From an uncultured Paracoccaceae bacterium (GTDB lineage Bacteria > Pseudomonadota > Alphaproteobacteria > Rhodobacterales > Rhodobacteraceae): a DNA stretch of 64,000 bases. How positions within the stretch are numbered: the stretch's first letter is position 1; each line of letters starts with the position of its first letter. Below, piece after piece: positions 34,646 to 42,673 of the stretch. A program made the translations under genes and the position numbers. The stretch spans positions 1-64,000 of the forward strand of contig CALAXT010000072.1 of NCBI GenBank assembly GCA_937895435.1, written 5' to 3'. A model generated the notes under the pieces. The model saw only the letters and a program-made list of their open reading frames with translations, had not been told where the DNA came from and did not search any database.

Positions 34646-35322
34646 GCCGCAACAGGGGTGAAAGCCGTCACATCAACCTCGCGATCACACACCTGATGGC
34701 GGGCGGCCTCATCATGGAAAATGCCCAAAATGGCGGCCCCACTGGCCTTGGCCTCTTCAATCAAGCCCAGAACTGTGGCGCGATTGGCGGCATCAAGGCT
34801 GGCGGTTGGCTCATCTAGCAGCAGCGCAGGATAGGTGTGGGCAAAGCCGCGCGCAATGTTGACGCGCTGTTGTTCGCCACCCGAAAATGTAGTGGGCGAC
34901 AAACCCCAAAGCCGCTCAGGAATGCGCAGGCGCGCCAACAGATCTTCGGCCCGCGCGCGCGCCACCGCATCCTCAACCCCAAGCGCCAACAAAGGTTCGG
35001 CAACAACATCACGCGTGGCCACCCGTGGCACCACCCGCAAGAACTGGCTGACATAGCCCAATGTTTCACGCCGCAACCGCAAAATATCGCGGGGCGCGGC
35101 CCGGGCCACATCAACCCCACCCACCACAATCGCGCCATGATCGGCAAGATAATTGCCATAAATCATCCGCATCAGGGTGGATTTTCCGGCCCCTGATGCC
35201 CCAATCAGCGCGACACATTCACCGGGCGCAACGTGTAAATGTGCGTCCTGCATGACTGGAATGACGGTGCCACCCTGATTGTGCAGCGTGAAATGTTTTG
35301 ACAGATCTGAAACCGTGATCAT
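34642..35322 (-). CDS. phnL: C-P lyase system ABC-type ATPase PhnL
   Basis: A 226-residue ABC protein: Walker A GASGAGKSTLM, signature FSGGEQQRVNIARGF, Walker B ALLLDEPTASLD and FHDEAAR in the switch region. The N-terminal SDLSKHFTLHNQGG and YVSQFLRVVPRV are PhnL-like. PhnL associates with the PhnGHIJK core instead of a membrane permease. Follows phnK by 15 bp. Confidence 0.92.
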   Translation of the reverse strand: MITVSDLSKHFTLHNQGGTVIPVMQDAHLHVAPGECVALIGASGAGKSTLMRMIYGNYLADHGAIVVGGVDVARAAPRDILRLRRETLGYVSQFLRVVPRVATRDVVAEPLLALGVEDAVARARAEDLLARLRIPERLWGLSPTTFSGGEQQRVNIARGFAHTYPALLLDEPTASLDAANRATVLGLIEEAKASGAAILGIFHDEAARHQVCDREVDVTAFTPVAA

Positions 35323-35337
35323 GCGTTTACCCCTTTG

Positions 35338-36144
35338 TCAGACCTGAAGAACCGAAGAGACCAGCAGTTGGGTGTAGCCGTGCTGGGGGTCATCAAGCAC
35401 CTGATCGGTCAGACCTGCTTCGACCACCCGGCCATCTTTCATCACCATCAGCCGGTCGGCAAGCAGCCGCACAACCGCCAAATCATGGGTGACAATCACC
35501 GCAGAAAGCCCCATGCGGCGCACCAGCCCACGCAACAAATCCAACAGCCGTGCCTGCACGCTGACATCCAGCCCACCGGTGGGTTCATCCATGAACACAA
35601 GCCTTGGCCCCGTCACAAGATTGCGCGCAATTTGCAATCGCTGCTGCATGCCCCCCGAAAAAGCAGACGGCCTGTCGTCAATCCGTTCGGCGGCAATTTC
35701 CACCCGGCTCAGCCAATCCAGCGCCTGGTCGCGAATATTGCCGTAATGACGCGCACCAACCGCCATCAAGCGCTCGCCAACATTGCCCCCTGCAGATACC
35801 CCCATTCGCAAGCCATCACGCGGGTTTTGGTGCACAAAGGCCCAATCCGTACGCGACAACATCCGGCGTTCCGGCTCTCCCATCGTGACCGTGTCACAGG
35901 GGCCTGCGGTGCGGGTGTCAAAAATCACCTGACCGCAGTCAGGCGTCAGATGCCCCGCCAAGCAATTGAGCAATGTCGATTTGCCCGACCCACTTTCACC
36001 GACAATCCCCATCACCTCACCGGGGAACAGATCAAAGCTGACATCCGTACAGCCAATCCGTGAGCCATATCGCTTTTCCAGCCCGCGCACTTGCAAAAGT
36101 GGACCCGGCGCCGTTTGCGGCTTGGGGGTGCTGTGAAGGGTCAT
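35338..36144 (-). CDS. phnK: C-P lyase system ABC-type ATPase PhnK
   Basis: A 268-residue ABC protein with Walker A GESGSGKSTLLN, signature FSGGMQQRLQIARNLV, Walker B LVFMDEPTGGLDVSVQARLLDLLR and VTHDLAVVR, close to dipeptide-transporter ATPases as is usual for PhnK. It docks on PhnJ in the known complex. ATG 36144 overlaps the phnJ stop (ATGA), which excludes the longer upstream reading. Confidence 0.93.
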   Translation of the reverse strand: MTLHSTPKPQTAPGPLLQVRGLEKRYGSRIGCTDVSFDLFPGEVMGIVGESGSGKSTLLNCLAGHLTPDCGQVIFDTRTAGPCDTVTMGEPERRMLSRTDWAFVHQNPRDGLRMGVSAGGNVGERLMAVGARHYGNIRDQALDWLSRVEIAAERIDDRPSAFSGGMQQRLQIARNLVTGPRLVFMDEPTGGLDVSVQARLLDLLRGLVRRMGLSAVIVTHDLAVVRLLADRLMVMKDGRVVEAGLTDQVLDDPQHGYTQLLVSSVLQV

Positions 36145-37076
36145 GCCACATGCTCCTGTGCGGTGCCAAGCCGGCCCACATGGCCTTGGGCGCGGCGGGT
36201 GCTGCAATAATCGGTGTCAGAACACACAAACATCCGCCCCCCGGCATCATCAATGATTACCTCATCGAGATAGGCAGTGTTTGAGCCGCAGAGATCACAG
36301 GCATGATCCGCCTTTGAGGCCTGAAACGGATGATCTTCAAAATCCAGACTGACGACATCGGTATAGGGGGGCAGCGCATAAATGCGCTGCTCTCGGCCCG
36401 CACCAAACAGCTGAATAGCGGCGTTTTGTGAAAGTTTTGGGTTATCAAATTTTGGAATGGGCGAAGGGTCCATGACATACCGCCCCTCAACCTTGACCGG
36501 ATAGGCATAAGAAGTGGCAATCTGGCCGTGGCGCGCAATGTCTTCGTAAAGCCGGACATGCATCAGCCCATATTCTTCCAAACTGTGCATCTTACGTGTC
36601 TCGGTTTCGCGCGGCTCTAAAAACCGCAACGGCTCAGGGATTGGCACCTGATAAACCAAAATCTGTCCCTCACTCAGATCCGTTTCGGGGATGCGGTGGC
36701 GGGTTTGAATAACCGTGGCGACGGTGGTTTGTTCGGTGGTGGCCACGCCCGCGGTGCGCTGAAAGAACTTACGGATTGAAACCGCATTGGTGGTGTCATC
36801 GGCACCTTGGTCAATGACTTTCAACACATCATCGGGCGTCAAACAGGCCGCCGTTACCTGCACACCGCCCGTGCCCCAGCCATATGGCATTGGCATTTCG
36901 CGACTGGCAAAGGGCACCTGATACCCCGGAACTGCAAGCCCTTTGAGCAGCGCGCGACGGATCATCCGTTTGGTTTCTTCATCAAGATAGGCGAAATTGT
37001 AGGCCTGATCGGTATGGATGGGCGCAATTTGACCTTGCGCTATCTGGCCTGACGCAGGGTGGGTCTGGGCGCTCAT
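36141..37076 (-). CDS. phnJ: C-P lyase catalytic subunit PhnJ
   Basis: The radical SAM subunit that breaks the carbon-phosphorus bond. In this 311-residue protein Cys260, Cys263, Cys285 and Cys291 have spacings 3, 22 and 6, the same as the four cysteines of E. coli PhnJ (three cluster ligands and the radical cysteine). FAYLDEETKRMIRRALLKGLAVPGYQVPF-like N-terminal sequence is also typical. The N-terminus is extended by a Gln/Ala-rich stretch of about 20 residues. ATG overlaps the phnI stop. Confidence 0.96.
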   Translation of the reverse strand: MSAQTHPASGQIAQGQIAPIHTDQAYNFAYLDEETKRMIRRALLKGLAVPGYQVPFASREMPMPYGWGTGGVQVTAACLTPDDVLKVIDQGADDTTNAVSIRKFFQRTAGVATTEQTTVATVIQTRHRIPETDLSEGQILVYQVPIPEPLRFLEPRETETRKMHSLEEYGLMHVRLYEDIARHGQIATSYAYPVKVEGRYVMDPSPIPKFDNPKLSQNAAIQLFGAGREQRIYALPPYTDVVSLDFEDHPFQASKADHACDLCGSNTAYLDEVIIDDAGGRMFVCSDTDYCSTRRAQGHVGRLGTAQEHVA

Positions 37077-38200
37077 TCTGCGGCCTCATTCATGTCAGTG
37101 GATGCCAAAGCTGTGGCTGTGGCGTTGGCTGTGGCATTGGCTGTAGCTTCGGCCCGCAAACGGCGGATCAGTTCCAATTCAGCCTGAAAATCAACGTAAT
37201 GGGGCAATTTGATATGTTCCAAAAAGCCGGTCGCCTGAATGTTATCGCAGTGATAAAGTACAAACTCAGCATCCTGTGCCGGGGCCCCCACATTGTCTTC
37301 GCCCAACTCGCGCCAGCGCAATGCGCGATCAACCAGCGACATTGATATTGCTTTGCGTTCAGATTGGCCAAAGACCAGCCCATAGCCACGGGTGAATTGC
37401 GGGGGTTCGGTTTTTGATCCTTTGAACTGGTTCACCGTCTCGCATTCTGTCAGCTCAACCTCGCCCAGCTCAATCGCAAAACCCAGTTCGGGGATATCAA
37501 GGGACACAGGGCACAGCCCAATTCGCAGCTCACCCACAAACGCATGGGTGCGGCCATAGCCTCGCTGGGTTGAATAGGCCATGCCCAGCACAAAGCCCTC
37601 ATCGCCACGCGTCAAGGCCTGCAACCGCAAGGCCCGATCGGCGGGCAGCTCTAGCGGCTCACGCGTTAAATCGTTGGGCTGTGTGTCATCATGGGGTTGA
37701 TCCTCGATCAGCCCGTCTTTGTTCAAAAACTCGGTGATATGGGGCACGGGGCCTGGGGTGGCTTGGGCGACCGGTGCCGGCGCCACATCGCCCTCGGCCA
37801 GCAGTTTGAAATCCAACAGGCGGTGGGTGTAATCAAACGTCGGGCCCAAAACCTGCCCGCCCGGCGCATCTTTGAATGTGGCTGAAATGCGCCGGATACA
37901 GGCCATCTCGCCCGTGTCTACGGGGCGCGAGCTGCCAAACCGCGGCAAAGTGGTGCGATACGCCCGGATCAGAAAGATCGCCTCAATCAAATCGCCACGC
38001 GATTGCTTTATGGCCAAGGCTGCCAATTCACGGTCATAAAGCGACCCTTCGGCCATTACACGATTGACCGCCAGCGTCAGCTGTTCTTCTATCTGGCGGG
38101 TTGACAGCTCATCCACCGACAGATCGCCACGACGTTCTTCAGCAAGCCAGGCATGGGCGGCATCAATCGCGCGCTCTCCCCCTTTGACGGCGACATACAT
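37073..38200 (-). CDS. phnI: C-P lyase core subunit PhnI with low-complexity tail
   Basis: PhnI catalyses displacement of adenine from ATP by phosphonate with help of PhnGHL. ATG 38200 (MYVAVKGGERAIDAAH) overlaps the phnH stop as TGATG, so this start is preferred to 38206; 375 residues. RQIEEQLTLAVNRVMAEGSLYD and RRISATFKDAPGGQVLGPTFDYTHRLLDFKL are characteristic. The C-terminal 25 residues are an Ala/Thr/Asn-rich repeat (ATANATANATATA) encoded by near-identical 12-bp units, absent from the E. coli protein as I know it. Confidence 0.94.
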   Translation of the reverse strand: MYVAVKGGERAIDAAHAWLAEERRGDLSVDELSTRQIEEQLTLAVNRVMAEGSLYDRELAALAIKQSRGDLIEAIFLIRAYRTTLPRFGSSRPVDTGEMACIRRISATFKDAPGGQVLGPTFDYTHRLLDFKLLAEGDVAPAPVAQATPGPVPHITEFLNKDGLIEDQPHDDTQPNDLTREPLELPADRALRLQALTRGDEGFVLGMAYSTQRGYGRTHAFVGELRIGLCPVSLDIPELGFAIELGEVELTECETVNQFKGSKTEPPQFTRGYGLVFGQSERKAISMSLVDRALRWRELGEDNVGAPAQDAEFVLYHCDNIQATGFLEHIKLPHYVDFQAELELIRRLRAEATANATANATATALASTDMNEAAE

Positions 38201-38772
38201 CAGCAAGCCTCCAATTTGGTGCTGCGCGGCAGGGCCATCAGATCGGCGCCTGCGGTGAAAAAGAAATCACACCCCAGCGGGAACAGCGCGGCATTTGCCT
38301 GCAATGCGGGGACATCTGGCAGCGTCGTCTGGACATGATCGCGGATGCCCGGCCCGCGCAGACGCACAGCCATACCACGCTCTAGACCGGGCTGCTCTAC
38401 AATCAGCGTGGCGGAACGGTCAGGATATTCCGGGGTGCCAATGGCGAATTGCCCAAGCGGTGACAGGCCCAGCCAATCGCCAATTGCAAACACCGCCCGA
38501 TCAGCGGCCACAAGTGGCGCACCTGTGTGAAAGGTCAACCAATCACGCACCATAGCCACATCATGGCTGGGCGCCAAAAAAACGGGCGTGCTGCGATCCA
38601 TCAATGTCAGCACCAACACGCCCGCCGCCACCGACAGCGGTGCGGGCGGCTGCGCGCCCGTCACGCGCTGCACCAAACCCGGGCGCGCCATGGCCTGAAG
38701 GGCCGCACGAAACGCATGCGCGGCATCGATGGGGGCATGTGCAAACCCCCCTTGCAAGGCTGCGCTTTGCAT
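38200..38772 (-). CDS. phnH: C-P lyase core subunit PhnH
   Basis: A 190-residue structural subunit of the PhnGHIJ complex. FRAALQAMARPGLVQ, LLTLMDRSTPVFL-like and FAIGTPEYPDRSATLIVE match the family. ATG 38772 overlaps the phnG stop (TGATG) and is preferred to a TTG one codon upstream. Confidence 0.93.
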   Translation of the reverse strand: MQSAALQGGFAHAPIDAAHAFRAALQAMARPGLVQRVTGAQPPAPLSVAAGVLVLTLMDRSTPVFLAPSHDVAMVRDWLTFHTGAPLVAADRAVFAIGDWLGLSPLGQFAIGTPEYPDRSATLIVEQPGLERGMAVRLRGPGIRDHVQTTLPDVPALQANAALFPLGCDFFFTAGADLMALPRSTKLEAC

Positions 38773-39221
38773 CAATCTTCTCCCCGCGCCAAAGTAAAAA
38801 ACGACACTTTCGTCGCAGCAGCCTTGGCCGCGCGGGCCGCGGCTGTTGCCGTGGCATGCGCCTGCAGCGGGGCCAAAACGTCAGCACGCACACAATCTGC
38901 GCGCGCGGTTTGCATCAGGGCATCCACCAACGCCACCCGCGTCGCATGCGCCCCATCGCGCCCCTGAACATAGCCATGGCCAACGGTCCCGTCAGCCAGC
39001 CGCAGCGCACAGCGCGTCACAGTCATTTCACCCAAATTAAACGGAGAACCCGTGGCTCCGGTGCGGCCCTGCACCATAACGGCCCCCACCTCGGGGCGGC
39101 GCAACCATTCATGTGCGGGCAGATCTGGGGGCATTAATTCCGCCAAACGCACAGCCGGTGCTTTGGCCAAAAGCGAAAGCCAGCTTTGTCGCGCTGCCGT
39201 ATCGGGGGACAATTCATCCAT
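38772..39221 (-). CDS. phnG: C-P lyase core subunit PhnG
   Basis: A 149-residue subunit with RQSWLSLLAKAP, VMVQGRTGATGSPFNLGEMTVTRCALRL and GYVQGRD, the conserved PhnG core. The C-terminus is Ala-rich and basic (AARAAKAAATK). ATG 39221 follows AAGG; a GTG at 39227 is an alternative. First gene of the phnGHIJKLN operon, directly downstream of the putative PhnF operator. Confidence 0.93.
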   Translation of the reverse strand: MDELSPDTAARQSWLSLLAKAPAVRLAELMPPDLPAHEWLRRPEVGAVMVQGRTGATGSPFNLGEMTVTRCALRLADGTVGHGYVQGRDGAHATRVALVDALMQTARADCVRADVLAPLQAHATATAAARAAKAAATKVSFFTLARGED

Positions 39222-39250
39222 AATCACAGACCTTGCCGAGAGATGAGAAC

Positions 39251-39270
39251 TTATCTATACAACTAGACAA
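39251..39270. promoter_or_regulatory. Putative PhnF operator between phnG and phnF
   Basis: TTATCTATACAACTAGACAA is an inverted repeat: TTATCTA and TAGACAA match in 6 of 7 positions around a 6-bp centre. It lies 30 bp upstream of phnG and 54 bp upstream of phnF, in the only gap between the regulator and the operon. The sequence resembles the (G)TATAGAC-type sites of HutC-class GntR regulators. Assignment to PhnF is inferred. Confidence 0.6.
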
Positions 39271-39323
39271 ATCCATAAGCCATTCGCCCACAGTATGGCA
39301 AGCACCCAAGATATGAATTTTTC

Positions 39324-40082
39324 ATGACACCCACCGCCACCCCGCCCCCATCAGACAACCGCCCGCGCAGCCCGGTATGGGCAGCGATCGCCACCGCACT
39401 GTCAGGCGAGATCGCCAGTGGGCATTACAGCCCCGGCGACAAACTGCCGACCGAAGCGCAACTGGCCACCCGGTTTGGCGTCAACCGTCACACGGTGCGC
39501 CATGCGCTGGCGCGGCTGGCTGAAGACGGTTTGGTGCATGCGCGGCGCGGGGCTGGGGTGTTTGTTTCAGCCGCACCGCTGGATTACCCCATCGGACGGC
39601 GCACACGCTTTCACCAAAACCTGTCGGCGGCGGGGCAGCTGCCGGGGCGCGCGCATCTGCACATCGAAACCCGGCCCTGCGATCAACGCGAAGCGCAGGC
39701 CCTTGGCCTGTCCGAGGGCACATTGGTTCACGTATGTGAGGGTCTTTCGCTGGCGGGCGCGGTGCCACTGGCGCTGTTTCGGTCAGTTTTTCCAGCGGCG
39801 CGCTTTTCAAATCTGCCCCAGCGGCTGGCAGAGCTTGCATCCGTCACCCAAGCCCTGGCTGCCGAAGGTCTGGCCGATTACACCCGCGCCTCAACCCGGA
39901 TCGTGGCAAAAACTGCCACAGCCATGCAGGCCAATCTGCTGCATATCGCCCAAGGCGCACCACTGCTGCGCACAGATGCCATCAATCAAGATGCCACAGG
40001 TGTGCCAGTGGAATATGGCCGCACATGGTTTTCAGGCGACCGCGTCACACTGAGCGTGACCCCAGACGAAATCGATAGGTAA
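39324..40082 (+). CDS. phnF: GntR/HutC-family regulator of phosphonate genes
   Basis: A 252-residue repressor-type protein with an N-terminal winged helix (SGHYSPGDKLPTEAQLATRFGVNRHTVRHALARLAEDGLVHARRGAGVFV) and a C-terminal UTRA ligand domain (YPIGRRTRFHQNLSAAGQLPG, VPVEYGRTWFSGDRVTL). Divergent from phnG. Ligand not known. Confidence 0.9.
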   Translation: MTPTATPPPSDNRPRSPVWAAIATALSGEIASGHYSPGDKLPTEAQLATRFGVNRHTVRHALARLAEDGLVHARRGAGVFVSAAPLDYPIGRRTRFHQNLSAAGQLPGRAHLHIETRPCDQREAQALGLSEGTLVHVCEGLSLAGAVPLALFRSVFPAARFSNLPQRLAELASVTQALAAEGLADYTRASTRIVAKTATAMQANLLHIAQGAPLLRTDAINQDATGVPVEYGRTWFSGDRVTLSVTPDEIDR

Positions 40083-40120
40083 GCGCCACATTTCCACCCA
40101 TTGCACCCAGCATTTCCCCA

Positions 40121-41701
40121 TTAAATCTGGCCAAATGCGGCCTCAGGGCCTTGGGGCTGCCGTGTTATGCGCAACACCGCGCGCAGGCCTTGGCGGCCCA
40201 GCTCAAAGCGCAGATCACCGCCGTGGCTTTCTGCAATGGATTGCACAATGCTAAGCCCCAAGCCAACACCGGGCACCTGGCCTGCGTTGGCGCCGCGCTG
40301 AAACGGCGCGGTCAGCCCTGCGATCTGATCGGCCGTCAACGCGCTGCCCTCATCTTCAACGCTCAGCCACGCAGTTTCGGCATCTGCGCCGCAGGAAATC
40401 ACTGCGCGTTTGCCATATTTCAGCGCATTGTCGATCAGGTTTGTCAGTGCCCGGTGCAGCGCCTGAGGCCGGGCGCTGACGATGATTTGATGCGGGGCCG
40501 CGGGCGCAATATGCCCCACCCCTGCGCGGCCCTGAAACAAGGACCGGCTGCGCCCAATCGACAGGGGCACGGGCGGCGCCATGCTGACGGGGCGGCCCAT
40601 ATCTTGGTAATCATCCACCACCGCTTCGGCCAAAGCGCTCAAAGACAGCGGCCGGGGGGGTTCATCGCTCATTTCAGCGCGCGTGTATGTCAAAACACTG
40701 TCGATCATGCCGGTCATTCGATCAATATCAGTCTCAATCCGGGCGCGCAGATCAGGGTCTTCGATCAAGGCGCTGCGCAAACGCAGGCGGGTGGCCGGCG
40801 TGCCCAGATCATGGCTGACGCCTGACAACACCATGACGCGATTATCCAATGCGACACGTTCAGCGGCCAAATGCGTATTCACGGCCATGATGATGTCGTG
40901 CAGCTCTGCCGGGCCATCGGCATCATAGGCCATTGGGGCATCAACACGGCGGCGGGTGGCCAGCGCGCGGGCAAAGCTGCGGAAACCTGATACGGTGTCT
41001 TGCACCTGCACCAACACCAACCCAAGCATCACAACCAGCACAAACAGCGCTGGCAGTCGCAGATCACGCGGCGCAGCATCACACCCCCAAACATTGGGCG
41101 CACTGACCTGCCACCAGCCCACAGAACTTTGACGCCCGGCCAATGGCTGCGCCAAGATATTGGCCGGTATATGGGCAAAAACAACCGGGTCAGAGCAATA
41201 GCTGGCCATGATCCGGGCAACGCCCCCCGCCAAACTGGCGGGGGCTGCCGGAATTTCAGGCCGGCTGCGCAAATCGGCCAGCGGATAAACCAGATCAGAT
41301 GACGCAATGACCAGCCCGATCCGCGCACCCTCTAACCGGTCAGCACCCGCAGGATAAAGCGAAATGCGCGTCAAATAGACCGGTGGGCCCAAGCCCGATA
41401 TTGCCCCAAAGGCGCCTGCCTCGGCCAGCACCACATCAGCGGCATTCAGCCGTGTCATCACCACCCCCGGTGGCAATGGCGCGCCATGGGCCAAGGTATC
41501 AAACACCCCCATTCCGGTCAGCTGCGCTTGTGTCAAATGGGCCTGCCAGCGCGCTTGCGATTGCACCCACACACCACCACAGAGCGCGCCAACAATCGCG
41601 GCCGCCAGCACCCAAACCCGTCCGCGCGCCGCCAATGACAAGCGGCCAGTTTTGAACGATGTGGCGCCCAGATGCGCGCGCAGCCCCCCCCAATTGGCCA
41701 T
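40121..41701 (-). CDS. Sensor histidine kinase, probably glucose-transport related
   Basis: A 526-residue kinase with transmembrane segments at about 28-46 and 216-233, a periplasmic domain, and a catalytic core: SGVSHDLGTPATRLRLRS (His297), N-box TNLIDNALKYG, G2 GVGLGLSIVQSIAESHGG. Two key places deviate: HDLGTP replaces the usual HDLRTP and the G1 box reads DEGSA where DxGxG is usual. It follows the response regulator gene by 3 bp. Together they are divergent from a glucose-type importer, the arrangement of GltR/GltS in pseudomonads. Confidence 0.85.
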   Translation of the reverse strand: MANWGGLRAHLGATSFKTGRLSLAARGRVWVLAAAIVGALCGGVWVQSQARWQAHLTQAQLTGMGVFDTLAHGAPLPPGVVMTRLNAADVVLAEAGAFGAISGLGPPVYLTRISLYPAGADRLEGARIGLVIASSDLVYPLADLRSRPEIPAAPASLAGGVARIMASYCSDPVVFAHIPANILAQPLAGRQSSVGWWQVSAPNVWGCDAAPRDLRLPALFVLVVMLGLVLVQVQDTVSGFRSFARALATRRRVDAPMAYDADGPAELHDIIMAVNTHLAAERVALDNRVMVLSGVSHDLGTPATRLRLRSALIEDPDLRARIETDIDRMTGMIDSVLTYTRAEMSDEPPRPLSLSALAEAVVDDYQDMGRPVSMAPPVPLSIGRSRSLFQGRAGVGHIAPAAPHQIIVSARPQALHRALTNLIDNALKYGKRAVISCGADAETAWLSVEDEGSALTADQIAGLTAPFQRGANAGQVPGVGLGLSIVQSIAESHGGDLRFELGRQGLRAVLRITRQPQGPEAAFGQI

Positions 41702-41704
41702 CCG

Positions 41705-42442
41705 CTACCCCTCGTCGCGCGTCACATCAACAGCCAGCACATACCCCAGGCCACGTTCGGTCCGCAGCAACTGCGGGTCTTTGGGATTGGGCTCAATCTT
41801 GCTGCGCAACCGCCCCACCAGCACATCAATCGCACGGCCCGTGGCCTCAGGGGTTTGGGCCGGATCTGGGGCGGTTTCCAGCGTCTGGGCAATTTCATCG
41901 CGGGTCAACGGGATATGCGGATTGGCCAGCAACGCGCGCAACAGTCCCGTTTCACGCCGCGACAATGTCACCTGAAACCCCTGCGGCGAAGTGACCTCAT
42001 CACGTTTGGCATCATAGCGCCAGCCAGCGAAGTGGTAGCACCCCGTGTTGCGCCGATAACTGAGCGAGGCTGCCCGCCGCACCCGGCGCAGAACGGCGCG
42101 CACCCGCGCCAGCAACAAATCGGGGTTAAAGGGCTTGGCGATGTAATCATCAGCACCCACCTCATACCCCGCCATGCGCTGATGATCAGCCGATAGTGCA
42201 GACACCAGAATGATGGGGACATCATGCTGGCTGCGCAGATTTTGGCAAATGCGCACGCCATTTTCATCGCCCAGCATCACATCCAGCAAAATCAGATCAA
42301 CCCGCCCCTGATCAAGCTCGGTCAAAATCTCAGCCTCGGTCGCAGCATTGGCCACCATAAAGCCACTGCGTTGCAAGAAATGCGTCATCATCTCGCGCAT
42401 CTCAGCGTCATCATCCACGACCAAAAGCCTGAGTATCGACAT
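41705..42442 (-). CDS. OmpR-family response regulator
   Basis: A 245-residue regulator: receiver with LLVVDDDAEM, phosphoacceptor LILLDVMLGDENG and AKPFNPD switch lysine, then a winged-helix DNA-binding domain (LSRRETGLLRALLANPHIPLTRDEIAQ, RAIDVLVGRLRSKIE, LLRTERGLGYVL). ATG 42442 is preferred; a GTG at 42454 is possible. Divergent from the importer operon, with a tandem GTAACAG repeat in the shared gap. Confidence 0.9.
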   Translation of the reverse strand: MSILRLLVVDDDAEMREMMTHFLQRSGFMVANAATEAEILTELDQGRVDLILLDVMLGDENGVRICQNLRSQHDVPIILVSALSADHQRMAGYEVGADDYIAKPFNPDLLLARVRAVLRRVRRAASLSYRRNTGCYHFAGWRYDAKRDEVTSPQGFQVTLSRRETGLLRALLANPHIPLTRDEIAQTLETAPDPAQTPEATGRAIDVLVGRLRSKIEPNPKDPQLLRTERGLGYVLAVDVTRDEG

Positions 42443-42536
42443 GGCATTTTGCACCCCACCGCCGTGGCAGGCTGCCCCCCGTTTGCGCCGTTGTGGGGGT
42501 TGTTATGGGCGATGGCGGGCAAAATTCCAACGTAAA

Positions 42537-42553
42537 GTAACAGCCTGTAACAG
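42537..42553. promoter_or_regulatory. Tandem GTAACAG repeat, candidate response-regulator site
   Basis: GTAACAG at 42537-42543 and 42547-42553 are direct repeats exactly 10 bp apart, the normal spacing for two head-to-tail OmpR-family subunits. They are in the 231-bp gap between the regulator gene and the binding-protein gene. Confidence 0.55.
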
Positions 42554-42673
42554 AAAGACGAAAATTCACACAATCCGCTGCCGGAAATCGTCATGCAGCT
42601 GTTGCATAGCGGCTTTGCTTTGCGGGAAAGTGCCACACCAACAAAATTCCACGTTGGCTTTGGGGAGGAAACC

